Origin: Bacteroidota bacterium
GTDB taxonomy: Bacteria; Bacteroidota; Bacteroidia; Flavobacteriales_D; Crocinitomicaceae
Reading direction: 5' to 3'
Assembly: GCA_006226425.1 (NCBI GenBank)
Contig: SBGX01000011.1
Coordinates: 124,001 to 188,000 of the forward strand
DNA length: 64,000 bases
Positions 18,096 to 27,231 of this stretch are shown here, piece after piece (the first letter of the stretch is position 1; each line of letters begins with the position of its first letter). The notes under the pieces were generated by a model. That model did not search any database. It was given only the letters and a program-made list of their open reading frames with translations, and had not been told where the DNA came from. The translations under genes were made by a program, and so were the position numbers.

Positions 18096-18103
18096 CGAAT
18101 TTA
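18096..18103 (-). promoter_or_regulatory. -7-like element abutting ftsX start (TAAATTCG)
   Basis: TAAATTCG differs from TAnnTTTG at one position. The same octamer occurs at 61215-61222 with a perfectly spaced TTG, which supports it as a working variant. Five bases separate it from the ftsX ATG, so transcription would begin at or next to the start codon. Confidence 0.45.
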
Positions 18104-18177
18104 GGAAAATTTGATTGTTAGTGATCCTGGCAGTTGAAAAACTTACTCACAGTGAACTATGGGTATCCTCGGACGAA

Positions 18178-18762
18178 TTAATCCTCCAGCTCTCCGACGT
18201 ATTCATATTCACTACCGACCTTTTTGTACAGGTGTCCTCCAAACTCATAATATTCCTTTCCGGAAATTTTTACGACTTCAACATCGTTCATGGGAAGTAA
18301 TGGGATTCGGATTCCAATGACTGGTTTCACAACGACGTAAGAAGTTTTACTTTTCTTGAACAGGACGCCCTGATGGAAGTAGTAATTTTTCCCCTTGAAA
18401 CTGATTCGGTGGTAGCTTCCGGTCATGAAATTGATGCTCAGCCCAATGGATGGGTGACATACCACGTAGTTTGTTCCAATCCGGCGGTAAAAAAGGCCGT
18501 TGTGCCAGTAGTATTTTGATCTTCCGTAATTGACAACACGGTGTCCCGGAGGCAAGACCTTGATGTGCTTGTGTGGCCTGGCCTTAACGATTACCATGTG
18601 TTTGCGATGGTACCCCGGATGTTTATGAACTTTATGAACAGTTTTCTTCTGGGGTGCATGATGATGACCCTTGCCGTGTCCGTGACCATGTCCCTGTGAA
18701 AAAGCAGTTCCAAAAGCTACAGCAAAAAAACTTGACAATAAAATGACGATTGATGATTTCAT
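18178..18762 (-). CDS. secreted His-rich DUF6515-like protein
   Basis: A 194-residue protein. The start at 18762 (MKSSIVILLSS) gives a good signal peptide ending near AFGTAFSQ; the longer frame adds nine residues before it. After the signal comes a His/Gly run (HGHGHGKGHHH), then repeated segments with the pattern YYWHNGLFYRR and YYFHQGVLFKK, each followed by a YVVxxPxxGxxI stretch, which resemble DUF6515. The His-rich start could bind metal (inference). It is probably periplasmic. It is transcribed towards ftsX and diverges from the metalloprotease gene. Confidence 0.72.
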   Translation of the reverse strand: MKSSIVILLSSFFAVAFGTAFSQGHGHGHGKGHHHAPQKKTVHKVHKHPGYHRKHMVIVKARPHKHIKVLPPGHRVVNYGRSKYYWHNGLFYRRIGTNYVVCHPSIGLSINFMTGSYHRISFKGKNYYFHQGVLFKKSKTSYVVVKPVIGIRIPLLPMNDVEVVKISGKEYYEFGGHLYKKVGSEYEYVGELED

Positions 18763-18838
18763 GGCAATTGATTTAGGGGGTTCGTACAATGTTAGACAAT
18801 AATAAACGGAAAAAGTTTAATCGAGTCAAGTTTTTGAG

Positions 18839-18867
18839 TTGACTTTTGATTAGCATGCTTATTTTTG
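18839..18867 (+). promoter_or_regulatory. promoter (TTG-N18-TATTTTTG) abutting the protease gene
   Basis: TTG at 18839-18841 and TATTTTTG at 18860-18867 are 18 bases apart and fit the Bacteroidota -33/-7 pattern. The -7 box ends 6 bases before the ATG at 18874, so the transcript should be leaderless or nearly so. Confidence 0.6.
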
Positions 18868-18873
18868 ATGATC

Positions 18874-20028
18874 ATGAGTCGAGGTTTAATCCGTTTTATG
18901 GGGATTCTATTTTTACTGGGGATAATGTCCTGTGCTCCGAAAAGTTTTGAGGATTCCGGACGCATTAAAAAAGGCCCGGTCGAAACCTCTCTCTATGGAG
19001 ACTATTACAATCGTTACGATTTTTACCGTGACTACTATGAAATGCGACCAATTGTGGTCATCCCGATTAATATCAACGTTTGGCAGAAAGATGATGGCAC
19101 CGGAAATTGGCAGGATACAGAGGCCCATCGGGAACGATTGAATACCGTGATTGATTTTTTGAATGCACATTACCGGGATGTGGGTACTCCGTCAGATCCT
19201 GTGGAGGGAGTGGATTCAATCCGTGATACTAAAATCAGATTTCAGTTAGAGGGGGTTTATTTTTACCGCAACAGCCAACTTTGGGCAAGTGCCTTCGGGA
19301 AAACGGCGGATCGATTGGATAGCGCTATGTGCGCAATTGATTCCAACCGGATCAAACAACTGAACATTCACATTACGGGTTATGAGAATCCATCGAGCAC
19401 GGTTGAGGGTTATGCACAGTTTCCATCCTATGAACTGAGTAGAAAACATTCCGTGATTACCTTCCACAATGAAGCGGAACCCTATAACAAGCATGCCGAT
19501 TTCGCTTTCTCAAAGCATTTGGCGCACGAGTTGGGTCACGTATTGGATTTAAGGCATACGTATGGAGCGGCCAACTGTCACCAGGAAGATCCAGATTATC
19601 TGGATGATGTTTTTGGAAGTGGTGAAAATGCGCATTGTCCGCATCGGGCCCCGAGAGGTTCCTTGTGGGGTTGTGATCCATATTCACCAGACAATGAGTG
19701 TACGAATAACCTGATGGGGGGAACCCGTGATATGCGCTATTTGTCTCCCAAACAAATTTTTCGGATGCACCGGGCACTGTCCTTGAAATCCATTCGAAAT
19801 TATGTAGCCTATACCCTGGAAGAAACGACTAAACCATGGGTAATAAGTGGGGTGGAGAAGTGGGATTTTGACATCCGTATGTACAACGATATCCTCATCA
19901 AAAAAGGAGGCCGGTTAATCGTTGAAGGGCAGGTATATTTGGGAGACCAAAATAAAATTATAGTCCGGAAAGGCGGCAACTTGGAAAAGGTAGGAAAGGG
20001 AGCGGTGCATCATATTAAGGACAATTAG
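18874..20028 (+). CDS. metzincin-like (M43-type) lipoprotein protease
   Basis: A 384-residue predicted lipoprotein with signal and lipobox LGIMSC (Cys20) and a metalloprotease domain. The zinc motif is HELGHVLDLRH, with H218, E219, H222 and H228 in the HExxHxxxxxH spacing of metzincins. A Met-turn candidate, NNLMGG, follows about 60 residues later, and several Cys residues lie between, as in pappalysin-like M43 proteases. The C-terminal 70 residues have a repetitive IIVRKGGNLEKVGKG pattern that may form a small beta structure. The start is set at 18874, but ATG 18868 is also possible. It overlaps the convergent next gene by 14 bases. The substrate is unknown. Confidence 0.82.
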   Translation: MSRGLIRFMGILFLLGIMSCAPKSFEDSGRIKKGPVETSLYGDYYNRYDFYRDYYEMRPIVVIPININVWQKDDGTGNWQDTEAHRERLNTVIDFLNAHYRDVGTPSDPVEGVDSIRDTKIRFQLEGVYFYRNSQLWASAFGKTADRLDSAMCAIDSNRIKQLNIHITGYENPSSTVEGYAQFPSYELSRKHSVITFHNEAEPYNKHADFAFSKHLAHELGHVLDLRHTYGAANCHQEDPDYLDDVFGSGENAHCPHRAPRGSLWGCDPYSPDNECTNNLMGGTRDMRYLSPKQIFRMHRALSLKSIRNYVAYTLEETTKPWVISGVEKWDFDIRMYNDILIKKGGRLIVEGQVYLGDQNKIIVRKGGNLEKVGKGAVHHIKDN

Positions 20029-20794
20029 CTCCTTGAGATACAGGTTCTTCAGGGATAAAGTTGATGCCAGAATAAATTCTATTTTCCATTTCAATTTGGA
20101 ATTTATTCAGCGGGGTGTTTTTCCAAATAATTTCTTGTTCAGCCACGACTTTTCCATCAACTCTTTTGTAAACTGTTTTTTCACCGTCTTTTGTTTGACC
20201 GGTTACCCAACAAGTTAGCATGGGAACAACGAACTCAAGTTCTTCTTCCTTGTACCCAGGGCTTCCGATAATCGGCAGTTTTCTCAGAATTTTCTTTCCC
20301 TTGGGCTCGTTCATCACTTCGTCTACGTAGACGCGGTCATAGTTCTTTTCCCAGGTGTGCTGAAGCCTGGATCTGGTCATGGGGTAGTATCTGTTGCGAG
20401 ATAAGTTTAGGAAGGGAGAATTTTCTTTTAGGTCATCTTTCGTGAAGACATAGACGTAAGCATATTCCTTCCCTTTAAATTTTTCAAGGTCTTTTTTCTC
20501 AATGTAAAAGGTGTAAGTTTCGTGCTCACGATATTTGAAATCCCCCGTTCGGATTTTGATGTCCAGTCGGTCGCATTCAAAATGCTCCTTCTTGAGGTCA
20601 AAAGCGACGACTAAGTTCTTAAAAGTATAACAACTCATTTTACTCAGCTTCGTCTGCCCGTCATTGACAAAAAATCCTGAGGTAGGGGAATCTCCCAAAA
20701 CTTCTTCAGAAACTGGTTTTTCGACGTCAATCTGTGCTTGCAGTATGAAACAAAATAACATACTGAAAATGGAAAGTGGGGTTTTGATATTCAT
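20015..20794 (-). CDS. secreted protein of unknown function
   Basis: A 259-residue protein with a signal peptide (about 1-20, ending FILQAQ) and no recognised domain. It is rich in Lys, Glu and Tyr and has a Pro/Gly segment, LPIIGSPGYKEEE, near residue 185. No lipobox and no T9SS sorting domain are visible, so it is probably periplasmic or released. TATATTCG, similar to the -7 consensus, lies at 20812-20819 on the minus strand, 17 bases before the start. Its C-terminus overlaps that of the metalloprotease gene by 14 bases on the opposite strand. Confidence 0.65.
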   Translation of the reverse strand: MNIKTPLSIFSMLFCFILQAQIDVEKPVSEEVLGDSPTSGFFVNDGQTKLSKMSCYTFKNLVVAFDLKKEHFECDRLDIKIRTGDFKYREHETYTFYIEKKDLEKFKGKEYAYVYVFTKDDLKENSPFLNLSRNRYYPMTRSRLQHTWEKNYDRVYVDEVMNEPKGKKILRKLPIIGSPGYKEEELEFVVPMLTCWVTGQTKDGEKTVYKRVDGKVVAEQEIIWKNTPLNKFQIEMENRIYSGINFIPEEPVSQGANCP

Positions 20795-21022
20795 GATTTA
20801 ATATTTGTGGCCGAATATAGGGCTTCGTCGTGCGCACTGAGACGTCTGCTTTGTGATTGGATGCTTTGAGTTCACAAATGGGATGGGAGGGGTCTTTCGA
20901 GGAAGTAAAAGGACATTTTCTAAGCGTCTATTTGGTCGTTGGTAAACTGCCGGATACAATTGGTGAATTAACTCCATGGAGTGACGAAGTAATTCTTTTT
21001 TTTATTTAAAAAATCACTGACG

Positions 21023-21637
21023 ATGAAAAGAATAAATGTATTGATAGCCTTATTGATCTCATGTTTTACTCAGGTTTATGCGCAAGAAGGCCTGGAAATT
21101 TTGTTGAATGGACAGAAATTAAACAGGGATACGATCATTTCAGATGAAATCGAGACGATGAAGTTCAGTTTCGCTTATGAAGAGAAAGTACGGAATTATG
21201 ATAAGGTGGTGTTTTGCATAGAAACGAAGGAGGCCTACCTGAGAAGGTATGAGAAGAGTGCGGACATTTACATGTCGGAGAGAGAAGATTTTGATCCCCT
21301 GACGATGATATTGAGTAAAGAATGCAAATCCGACAAGGCAAATGAACTTTGTTTGGGTGATCTGGCGCACAAAATATTCTACAAGAATAAAGCGGAAAAC
21401 GGAGACCTGATTACCATTTCTTATCGGGGGCTAAAAATCACCGGTTACGAACAAAAGTGGAATGAGTATTCAAAAAGTTACATTTCAAGCCCCATTTATG
21501 GAGACGGGAAGACTTTTGCCAAGCGGGAGATTGTCGTGAAACCGAATGCAATACGCGCTAGGCAGGCAAAAAGAAGAAGAATCATTGGAATGGCGGTTGG
21601 ACTCCCACTAGCCATTATGTTTTTTGTCTTTTTGTAG
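21023..21637 (+). CDS. exported protein with C-terminal TM anchor, unknown function
   Basis: A 204-residue protein with a signal peptide ending at QVYAQ (about residue 21), a 160-residue soluble domain with four Cys, then an RRR cluster and a C-terminal hydrophobic segment (about 186-204) ending at the stop. This suggests a tail-anchored periplasmic domain. No family is recognised. The 228 bases upstream hold no other gene or RNA that I can support. It converges with the YdeI-family gene, with no terminator hairpin in the 21-base gap. Confidence 0.62.
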   Translation: MKRINVLIALLISCFTQVYAQEGLEILLNGQKLNRDTIISDEIETMKFSFAYEEKVRNYDKVVFCIETKEAYLRRYEKSADIYMSEREDFDPLTMILSKECKSDKANELCLGDLAHKIFYKNKAENGDLITISYRGLKITGYEQKWNEYSKSYISSPIYGDGKTFAKREIVVKPNAIRARQAKRRRIIGMAVGLPLAIMFFVFL

Positions 21638-21658
21638 GGATGAAACCTTAATACGGCG

Positions 21659-22264
21659 TTATTTCCACTTTTTCATGTATTTCCAGTTGCGTGGTTTTCC
21701 TTCAGAAATCCATTCGATGGCTGTTTGAAGTCTTTTGTTTCGGGTGGCTTCCGTTTTTGCTTCCGTGAGCCACTCAACGTATTCTCTTTGCGCAGATGGG
21801 GCGAAATCCTCAAAATGCTTTTGTGCAGCAGGGTTTTCTTTGAGGTTCTTGGCAAGATCTTCGGGAATAATGTGCTGCTTCGGATCTATCTTTTTGGGGG
21901 AGTGAACCAGTCCTTTTCGTTGGTTTTCGATGGCTTCCAGAACGTACTGTCTGACCAGGTGCTCGTCGATGGAATCATCTGCGGTAAATTTCCATTGTCG
22001 CATGGCCTGGGTTTGTTCCTGGGCATTGCTCAATTTGCCGTTGGGGTCGGAAAGGAAAACGCCCTGAAAGAACCAAATACCATAATGCTGCTTAAAAGCG
22101 CCCAGCCCACAAACATTTTTCCCGTTCAGGCAGTAAGTAGGCATGCCCCATTTTAGTGTTTCTTCTAATTCGGTGGACTGAAGAATGTGTCGGAGCTGAT
22201 CGAGTTGATCCTTCCAGATACTTTGACGATCGTAAAAATCGTCAACGGTTTTGACTGATTTCAT
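21659..22264 (-). CDS. DUF1801 / YdeI (OmdA) family protein
   Basis: A 201-residue cytoplasmic protein. The N-terminal half (about 10-115) is a DUF1801 domain, with the family-like WGMPTYCLNGKNVCGLGAFK pattern. The C-terminal half (about 120-200) matches the YdeI/OmpD-associated (OmdA) family, with FEDFAPSAQREYVEWL and a basic tail, KPRNWKYMKKWK. Homologues in this layout are common in Bacteroidota; the family name comes from weak links to outer-membrane stress, and no activity is known. It stands alone, with a 44-base gap to the T9SS gene's stop. Confidence 0.85.
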   Translation of the reverse strand: MKSVKTVDDFYDRQSIWKDQLDQLRHILQSTELEETLKWGMPTYCLNGKNVCGLGAFKQHYGIWFFQGVFLSDPNGKLSNAQEQTQAMRQWKFTADDSIDEHLVRQYVLEAIENQRKGLVHSPKKIDPKQHIIPEDLAKNLKENPAAQKHFEDFAPSAQREYVEWLTEAKTEATRNKRLQTAIEWISEGKPRNWKYMKKWK

Positions 22265-22307
22265 ATCCTGAAAAATAGGATTTTATTTTGAACCGGTCGG
22301 AGGAAAT

Positions 22308-23459
22308 TTAGAGTTTCATGAATGGAGTCAGGAGGATTTTCTCAGGTAGAATGACTTGTACAAGGTAGCTTCCTGCCTCAAGACTGTTCAGATCAAGTGT
22401 GACTTTTTGCTCGGAAAGGAGTTGAATGTGATCCTCGGGACGTCCCATTTCTTTTCCCCGATTGTCCAGAATGCGAATAATGGCCTTGTCCAGGTTTTGA
22501 CCTTCTAAATGCAGGATTCCGGAAGTCGGGTTTGGATAGAGACGAATTTTTTCCGGTGTTGTTTCGATGTTGATGCTCTCAATCGGGAAATGTCTTTCTG
22601 TTCCGTTGAGGTCCGTTTGCTTCAGTCGATAGTAAGAAAGTCCAGTCAGTGGATTTTTGTCGTATGCCGTATATTGAGTTTGTGTTGAGCTGTTTTCCTG
22701 TGCTTCAATCTGGGTAATTTCGGTCCAGCTGATACCATCTACGGAGCGTTCGATCGTGTAGAAGTCACTGTTGGATTCGGAAGCAGTTTCCCAACGAAGA
22801 AGCACTCCCTCGTTCTTTTGTTCTTCCACTTCGAAAGTAAGGAGTTCAACTGGAAGCTCGACGCTTGCTTTGACAACGATATTATCAATTTGCCAGTATT
22901 CTGTTCCTGCCCAACACTGAACGCCAATTCGGATTTGAAGACTGTTTCCACCCACAATTAAACCGGAAGAGTAGCTCGTGCTTCCTCCTGCGATGTCGTC
23001 CGAAATAATCACATTAACTCCTGCGCAAGCTCCGCTACAGTAGAAGGAGTTGTCAGGGTTTTGCCAGGAGCCTCCATCAATTCGATATTGAAAACGAACC
23101 CAGTCACCGGAATTACAACCGGTATTGCAGGCTTCCATCGTTCCAATTTCCGCGACATCAAAAGAAACTTCGACATGGCTATATCCCGAAATATCGATGC
23201 TTCCCGATTCCCATTCGGCTTCTCCATTGGTATCATTTCCTTCCAGTAAGCCATTCTTTACATACCAGTAGTCCCCGGAAACACATCCTGGACAAGAAGT
23301 ATTCCATGAAACACCAAAGTTATCTGAACCAGAGGTAGAAGAATTGGCTTCGTTGAATGTTTCGTTGAAAATGATTTGCTGTGTAAATGCGGAAAACGAG
23401 CAAAGAAATAGTGCGATAAAAAGGGCTTTTGAAGAGTGATTTTTGGAAGTTAGTTTCAT
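22308..23459 (-). CDS. secreted protein with T9SS type A sorting domain
   Basis: A 383-residue cargo protein. It has a signal peptide (about 1-26), a beta-rich N-terminal region with six or more Cys (30-195), a fibronectin-type-III-like stretch around LRWETASESNSDFYTIERS, and a C-terminal T9SS type A sorting domain (about 305-383). The domain is recognised by LYPNPTSG, a central ILDNRGKEM segment and LEAGSYLVQVILPE. Such domains direct export by the type IX system, followed by cleavage and often surface attachment. The passenger function is unknown, perhaps adhesive. A canonical -7 box lies 20 bases upstream. Confidence 0.88.
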   Translation of the reverse strand: MKLTSKNHSSKALFIALFLCSFSAFTQQIIFNETFNEANSSTSGSDNFGVSWNTSCPGCVSGDYWYVKNGLLEGNDTNGEAEWESGSIDISGYSHVEVSFDVAEIGTMEACNTGCNSGDWVRFQYRIDGGSWQNPDNSFYCSGACAGVNVIISDDIAGGSTSYSSGLIVGGNSLQIRIGVQCWAGTEYWQIDNIVVKASVELPVELLTFEVEEQKNEGVLLRWETASESNSDFYTIERSVDGISWTEITQIEAQENSSTQTQYTAYDKNPLTGLSYYRLKQTDLNGTERHFPIESINIETTPEKIRLYPNPTSGILHLEGQNLDKAIIRILDNRGKEMGRPEDHIQLLSEQKVTLDLNSLEAGSYLVQVILPEKILLTPFMKL

Positions 23460-23479
23460 GTCTGTGTCAAATTTTTGGG

Positions 23480-23487
23480 CAAAGGTA
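23480..23487 (-). promoter_or_regulatory. -7 promoter element for the T9SS cargo gene (TACCTTTG)
   Basis: TACCTTTG on the minus strand is an exact TAnnTTTG match, 20 bases before the start at 23459. It lies downstream of the ATP synthase terminator, so the cargo gene has its own promoter. No TTG was found at the exact -33 distance. Confidence 0.6.
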
Positions 23488-23560
23488 CACTGACATCAAG
23501 GGAGCAGGAAGGAAGTTGTATTATGCTTAAAACAACTTATTATTTACTGTTTGTTAAAAC

Positions 23561-23595
23561 AAAAAACTCCGCACAAACTGTGCGGAGTTTTTTTT
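23561..23595 (-). terminator. intrinsic terminator of the ATP synthase operon
   Basis: A 9-bp perfect stem (ACTCCGCAC at 23566-23574 with GTGCGGAGT at 23580-23588), loop AAACT, flanked by runs of A and T that extend the helix. It sits 17 bases after the atpG stop. The flanking A and T runs could make it work in both directions. Confidence 0.9.
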
Positions 23596-23611
23596 AGTAT
23601 GAATTGAAAAA

Positions 23612-24481
23612 CTAGCCGTTCAGCGCTTCCGCACCACCTACGATCTCAAGGATTTCGTTGGTAATTGCTGCCTGACGTGCTTTGTTATAACTCAATGTAA
23701 GTTCTCTTTTCAAAGCATCTGCGTTGTCCGTAGCTTTATGCATCGCCGTCATTCGTGCACCATGCTCAGAGGCAAAGGAATCTCTCAAAGCCTTAAAGAA
23801 TTGAATTTTCAGCGACTTTGGAATGAGTTCTTCCACGATTTCCATTTTGGAAGGTTCAAAGATATAGTCACCGCTATTTCCACCTTCACTAACAGTTGGT
23901 TGAACTGGCAGGAACTGCTCTGATTTGATTTCCTGATTGGCTGCGTTGATAAAGGAATTGTAAACGATCACTACCTGATCGAATTTTTTGGAAAGAAATC
24001 CTTCCATCACTCCTTTGGCAATTTCAGAAGCCTCATCAAAACTTAGGTCCGCGAAAACATCCTCTACACCATATTCGGTAGTTGGGATGAATGCACCACC
24101 TTTTCGAAATGCATCGGATACTTTTTTACCAACGCCCAGGAACTGAACATTTTTTCCCTGGTACTTTTCAGCAACCAGTCGATTCATTTCCTTGATCACG
24201 TTGTTGTTAAATCCTCCGCAAAGACCTCTGTTTGAAGAAACACCGATGATCAGTACATTTTTCAATTCTCTTTCTTCTGCGTACGCATTTTCGGAAAGAT
24301 CAAGTGTTGCACTGAGGTTGTTCAGAATTTCTTTCAATTTTTCCGCATACGGTCTCATTTGAACGATGGCATCCTGCGCTCTTTTCAACTTGGCAGCAGA
24401 AACCATTTTCATCGCAGAAGTGATCTGCATGGTAGACCCGACAGAAGTAATTCGATTTCGTATTTCCTTTAAGTTAGCCAT
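23612..24481 (-). CDS. atpG: ATP synthase F1 gamma subunit
   Basis: Gamma is the central rotor shaft of F1 that turns inside the alpha/beta ring. The 289 residues have the N-terminal helix LKEIRNRITSVGSTMQITSAM, and the conserved C-terminal helix with YNKARQAAITNEILEIVGGAEAL. Length is normal. It is the last gene of the operon, followed by a strong terminator, and is separated from atpA by 58 bases containing a stable hairpin. Confidence 0.98.
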   Translation of the reverse strand: MANLKEIRNRITSVGSTMQITSAMKMVSAAKLKRAQDAIVQMRPYAEKLKEILNNLSATLDLSENAYAEERELKNVLIIGVSSNRGLCGGFNNNVIKEMNRLVAEKYQGKNVQFLGVGKKVSDAFRKGGAFIPTTEYGVEDVFADLSFDEASEIAKGVMEGFLSKKFDQVVIVYNSFINAANQEIKSEQFLPVQPTVSEGGNSGDYIFEPSKMEIVEELIPKSLKIQFFKALRDSFASEHGARMTAMHKATDNADALKRELTLSYNKARQAAITNEILEIVGGAEALNG

Positions 24482-24500
24482 TTGATCTGGAACAACTTTA

Positions 24501-24524
24501 ATGGCCCGCCCAAAAACGGGCCAT
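24501..24524 (-). promoter_or_regulatory. intercistronic hairpin between atpA and atpG
   Basis: An inverted repeat with an 8-bp perfect GC-rich stem (ATGGCCCG and CGGGCCAT) and an 8-base loop lies between the atpA stop and the atpG start. No T-run follows in the minus direction, so it is not a classical terminator. It may protect mRNA ends or attenuate atpG expression (inference). Confidence 0.55.
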
Positions 24525-24539
24525 ATACGTTACTATCTA

Positions 24540-26114
24540 TTAATATTTCTGGGCAATTTCTTTTGCCACTTGCGTCAACACATCTGTAGCTTCATCGGTG
24601 TATTTTCCAGACTGAAGTACAGACAATGTATCTGCATGTTTTGCTTCCAAATAGTTCAGGAACTCAGTCTCAAACTCTTTCACGCGATCAACTGGTACGT
24701 TTTGGATCAACCCTTTGGTACCAACATAAATAATCGCGATTTGTTTCTCAACTGGGAAAGGATCTCCTTCATTTTGCTTCAGGATTTCCACGTTTCTTGC
24801 TCCCTTGTCCAAAACAGATTTCGTTGCGGCATCCAAATCCGAACCGAATTTCGCAAATGCTTCCAATTCACGGTATTGAGCCTGATCCAGTTTCAAGGTT
24901 CCGGCTACTTTTTTCATGGATTTGATCTGCGCGTTACCTCCTACACGTGAAACCGAGATACCAACGTTAATTGCTGGTCGGATACCGGCGTTGAACAGGT
25001 CACCTTCCAGGAAGATCTGACCATCAGTAATCGAAATCACGTTTGTTGGGATATATGCAGAAACGTCACCTGCCTGTGTTTCAATAATTGGAAGGGCAGT
25101 CAATGAACCACCACCTTTTACCTTTCCTTTCAAAGATTCAGGAAGATCGTTCATAGTAGCTGCAATCTCGTCATCATTAATGACTTTCGCAGCACGCTCT
25201 AATAATCTTGAGTGCAGGTAGAATACGTCACCTGGGTAAGCTTCACGACCTGGAGGACGACGAAGCAACAAGGATACCTCACGGTAAGCAACCGCCTGCT
25301 TGGAAAGATCATCATAAATGATCAAAGCTGGACGACCTGTATCACGGAAGTATTCTCCGATGGCAGCACCTGTCATTGGTGCGTAGAACTGCATTGGAGC
25401 AGGGTCAGAAGCGTTGGCAGCAACCACTACTGTATAAGCCATGGCACCTGCATCTTCCAGTTTTTTCACGATTCCGGCAACCGTCGAACCTTTTTGACCG
25501 ACAGCTACATAAATACAGAATACTGGTTCTCCTTTATCGTAAAATTCTTTTTGATTGATGATCGTATCGATCGCAACAGTTGTTTTACCTGTCTGACGGT
25601 CACCAATGATCAGCTCCCGTTGTCCACGACCGATTGGAATCATCGCATCCACCGCCTTGATCCCCGTTTGAAGAGGTTCTGTTACCGGCTGACGGAAGAT
25701 AACTCCCGGAGCTTTACGCTCGATCGGCATTTCATACAACTCACCAGAAATTGCTCCCTTACCGTCGATTGGATTTCCTAGTGTGTCAACAACACGACCA
25801 ACAATTCCGTCACCAACATGCACTGATGCAATACGACCCAGACGTTTAACCGTGTCACCTTCGTTTACTTCAGAAGAGTTCCCCAAAAGTACGGCCCCTA
25901 CGTTATCTTCTTCCAGGTTCAGGGCAATTCCCTGCAAACCACCGTCAAATTCGATCAATTCACCGTACTGTACTCCGGTCAAACCGTAAATACGTGCGAT
26001 ACCATCACCGATTTGAAGCACGGTACCTACTTCCTGTAACTCTGCTTCCGATCTAAACCCGGAAAGTTGCTCTCTTAAGATTGCAGAAACTTCTGCTGGT
26101 TTTATATCTGCCAT
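24540..26114 (-). CDS. atpA: ATP synthase F1 alpha subunit
   Basis: The non-catalytic nucleotide-binding subunit of F1. The start is set at 26114 ([10 protein letters not shown]), giving 524 residues, normal for the family; the upstream ATG at 26120 would add only two residues. The P-loop [12 protein letters not shown] and the alpha signature region with [14 protein letters not shown] are visible. It lies between atpH (29 bases upstream) and atpG. Confidence 0.98.
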   Translation of the reverse strand: MADIKPAEVSAILREQLSGFRSEAELQEVGTVLQIGDGIARIYGLTGVQYGELIEFDGGLQGIALNLEEDNVGAVLLGNSSEVNEGDTVKRLGRIASVHVGDGIVGRVVDTLGNPIDGKGAISGELYEMPIERKAPGVIFRQPVTEPLQTGIKAVDAMIPIGRGQRELIIGDRQTGKTTVAIDTIINQKEFYDKGEPVFCIYVAVGQKGSTVAGIVKKLEDAGAMAYTVVVAANASDPAPMQFYAPMTGAAIGEYFRDTGRPALIIYDDLSKQAVAYREVSLLLRRPPGREAYPGDVFYLHSRLLERAAKVINDDEIAATMNDLPESLKGKVKGGGSLTALPIIETQAGDVSAYIPTNVISITDGQIFLEGDLFNAGIRPAINVGISVSRVGGNAQIKSMKKVAGTLKLDQAQYRELEAFAKFGSDLDAATKSVLDKGARNVEILKQNEGDPFPVEKQIAIIYVGTKGLIQNVPVDRVKEFETEFLNYLEAKHADTLSVLQSGKYTDEATDVLTQVAKEIAQKY

Positions 26115-26143
26115 ATGCATTCAATTTTTTGGCCGACGCCAAA

Positions 26144-26677
26144 TTATCGTGTTAAACTAACTTTTAAACTATTCAATTTATTTGCCACCGAGGCATCGAT
26201 TCTTGTGTCGCCAACCTGTACGATAAATCCACCGATGAGGTCTGCGTCAATTTTTTCTTCCACTTCCAGTTTACCATTCAGTGATTTCTCCAGTTTGGAC
26301 AGGATAGCAGATTTGGTTTTGTCATCCAATGCGCTTGCAGAAGTGATGGTCACCGGGTTGATTCCCAATTGTGACTGCAACTGTTTTCCATAACTGTGAG
26401 CAATTTCTCCCAGAATGTTTTCCCGCTTGTTTCGGATCATCAACTGAATGAAGGCTGTGGTCAGTTCGTCAAACTGTGGAAACAGTTCTTTAAAGATGGC
26501 GAACTTTTTATCTCCGCCAATTACAGGACTGTCCAAAAACAACTGAAAATCGCGGGTGTCCTCAAATACATTGATGACCGCCTTCATGTCTGCCGAAACC
26601 TGATCCAGCTTACCTTGTTCTGTGGCAAGCTCCAAAAGTGCTTTGGCGTATCGGGAAGCTGATTTCGTTACTATCAT
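26144..26677 (-). CDS. atpH: ATP synthase F1 delta subunit
   Basis: Delta links the top of F1 to the peripheral stalk. The 177 residues start with the typical RYAKALLELA helix and end with a GGFIVQVGDTRIDASVANKL segment that is highly conserved in the OSCP/delta family. Spacing is 8 bases from atpF and 29 to atpA. Confidence 0.96.
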   Translation of the reverse strand: MIVTKSASRYAKALLELATEQGKLDQVSADMKAVINVFEDTRDFQLFLDSPVIGGDKKFAIFKELFPQFDELTTAFIQLMIRNKRENILGEIAHSYGKQLQSQLGINPVTITSASALDDKTKSAILSKLEKSLNGKLEVEEKIDADLIGGFIVQVGDTRIDASVANKLNSLKVSLTR

Positions 26678-26685
26678 GGTGATAA

Positions 26686-27180
26686 TTAATTCAGGTTAAT
26701 GTCTTCAGCCAATTTAGAAGCCAATTCTTTTTGTTTGTCGTCTGAAGCCAATTCTTTGCGAATGACTTTTTCAGCGATTTCAACAGATAGAACTGCTACA
26801 TGGGCTTTCAACTCAGAAATAGCTGCTGCTTTTTCCATTTCAATTGCCTGATTGGCAGATTCAATGATTTTGGCAGCTTCTTTTTTCGCGTTTTCTTTCG
26901 ACTCTTCGACCATTTTGGAAGCTGTTTCATGAGCTTCTTTCATGATTTTGTCTCTCTCCGCACGAGCTTCTTTCAACAGCTTCTCGTTTTCAGCCTGAAG
27001 CGCTTGCATTTCAGCTTTTGTTTTTTCAGCCAGTTCCAAAGAATCAGCGATGTTCTTTTCACGATCGTTAACCGCTTTTAGGATTGGTTTCCAGGCAAAC
27101 TTGGCCAATACGAACAGAAGTAACAGGAAAACAAGTCCTGTCCAGAATAAAAGACCGTAATCAGGTAATATCAAGTCCAT
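26686..27180 (-). CDS. atpF: ATP synthase Fo subunit b
   Basis: The peripheral stalk subunit: one N-terminal TM helix (about 9-27, LLFWTGLVFLLLLFVLAKF) followed by a long Ala/Glu/Lys-rich coiled coil that dimerises and holds F1 against rotation. The 164-residue length is typical, and there is only one b gene here. It is preceded by an 87-base gap after atpE with a hairpin. Confidence 0.96.
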   Translation of the reverse strand: MDLILPDYGLLFWTGLVFLLLLFVLAKFAWKPILKAVNDREKNIADSLELAEKTKAEMQALQAENEKLLKEARAERDKIMKEAHETASKMVEESKENAKKEAAKIIESANQAIEMEKAAAISELKAHVAVLSVEIAEKVIRKELASDDKQKELASKLAEDINLN

Positions 27181-27231
27181 TTTCTATTGTTGTTTTTTGT
27201 TTAAATTTTTCTTTTTAAATCAAATAAAGGC

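Noticed and set aside
20795-21022. Search for a tRNA or small RNA in the 228-base gap
   Set aside because: No cloverleaf, T-loop-like sequence or terminator hairpin was found by eye; a covariance-model scan would be needed to be sure.
25212-25781. Plus-strand open frame of 189 codons inside atpA
   Set aside because: Antisense shadow of the highly conserved atpA; the translation is low in credible protein features.
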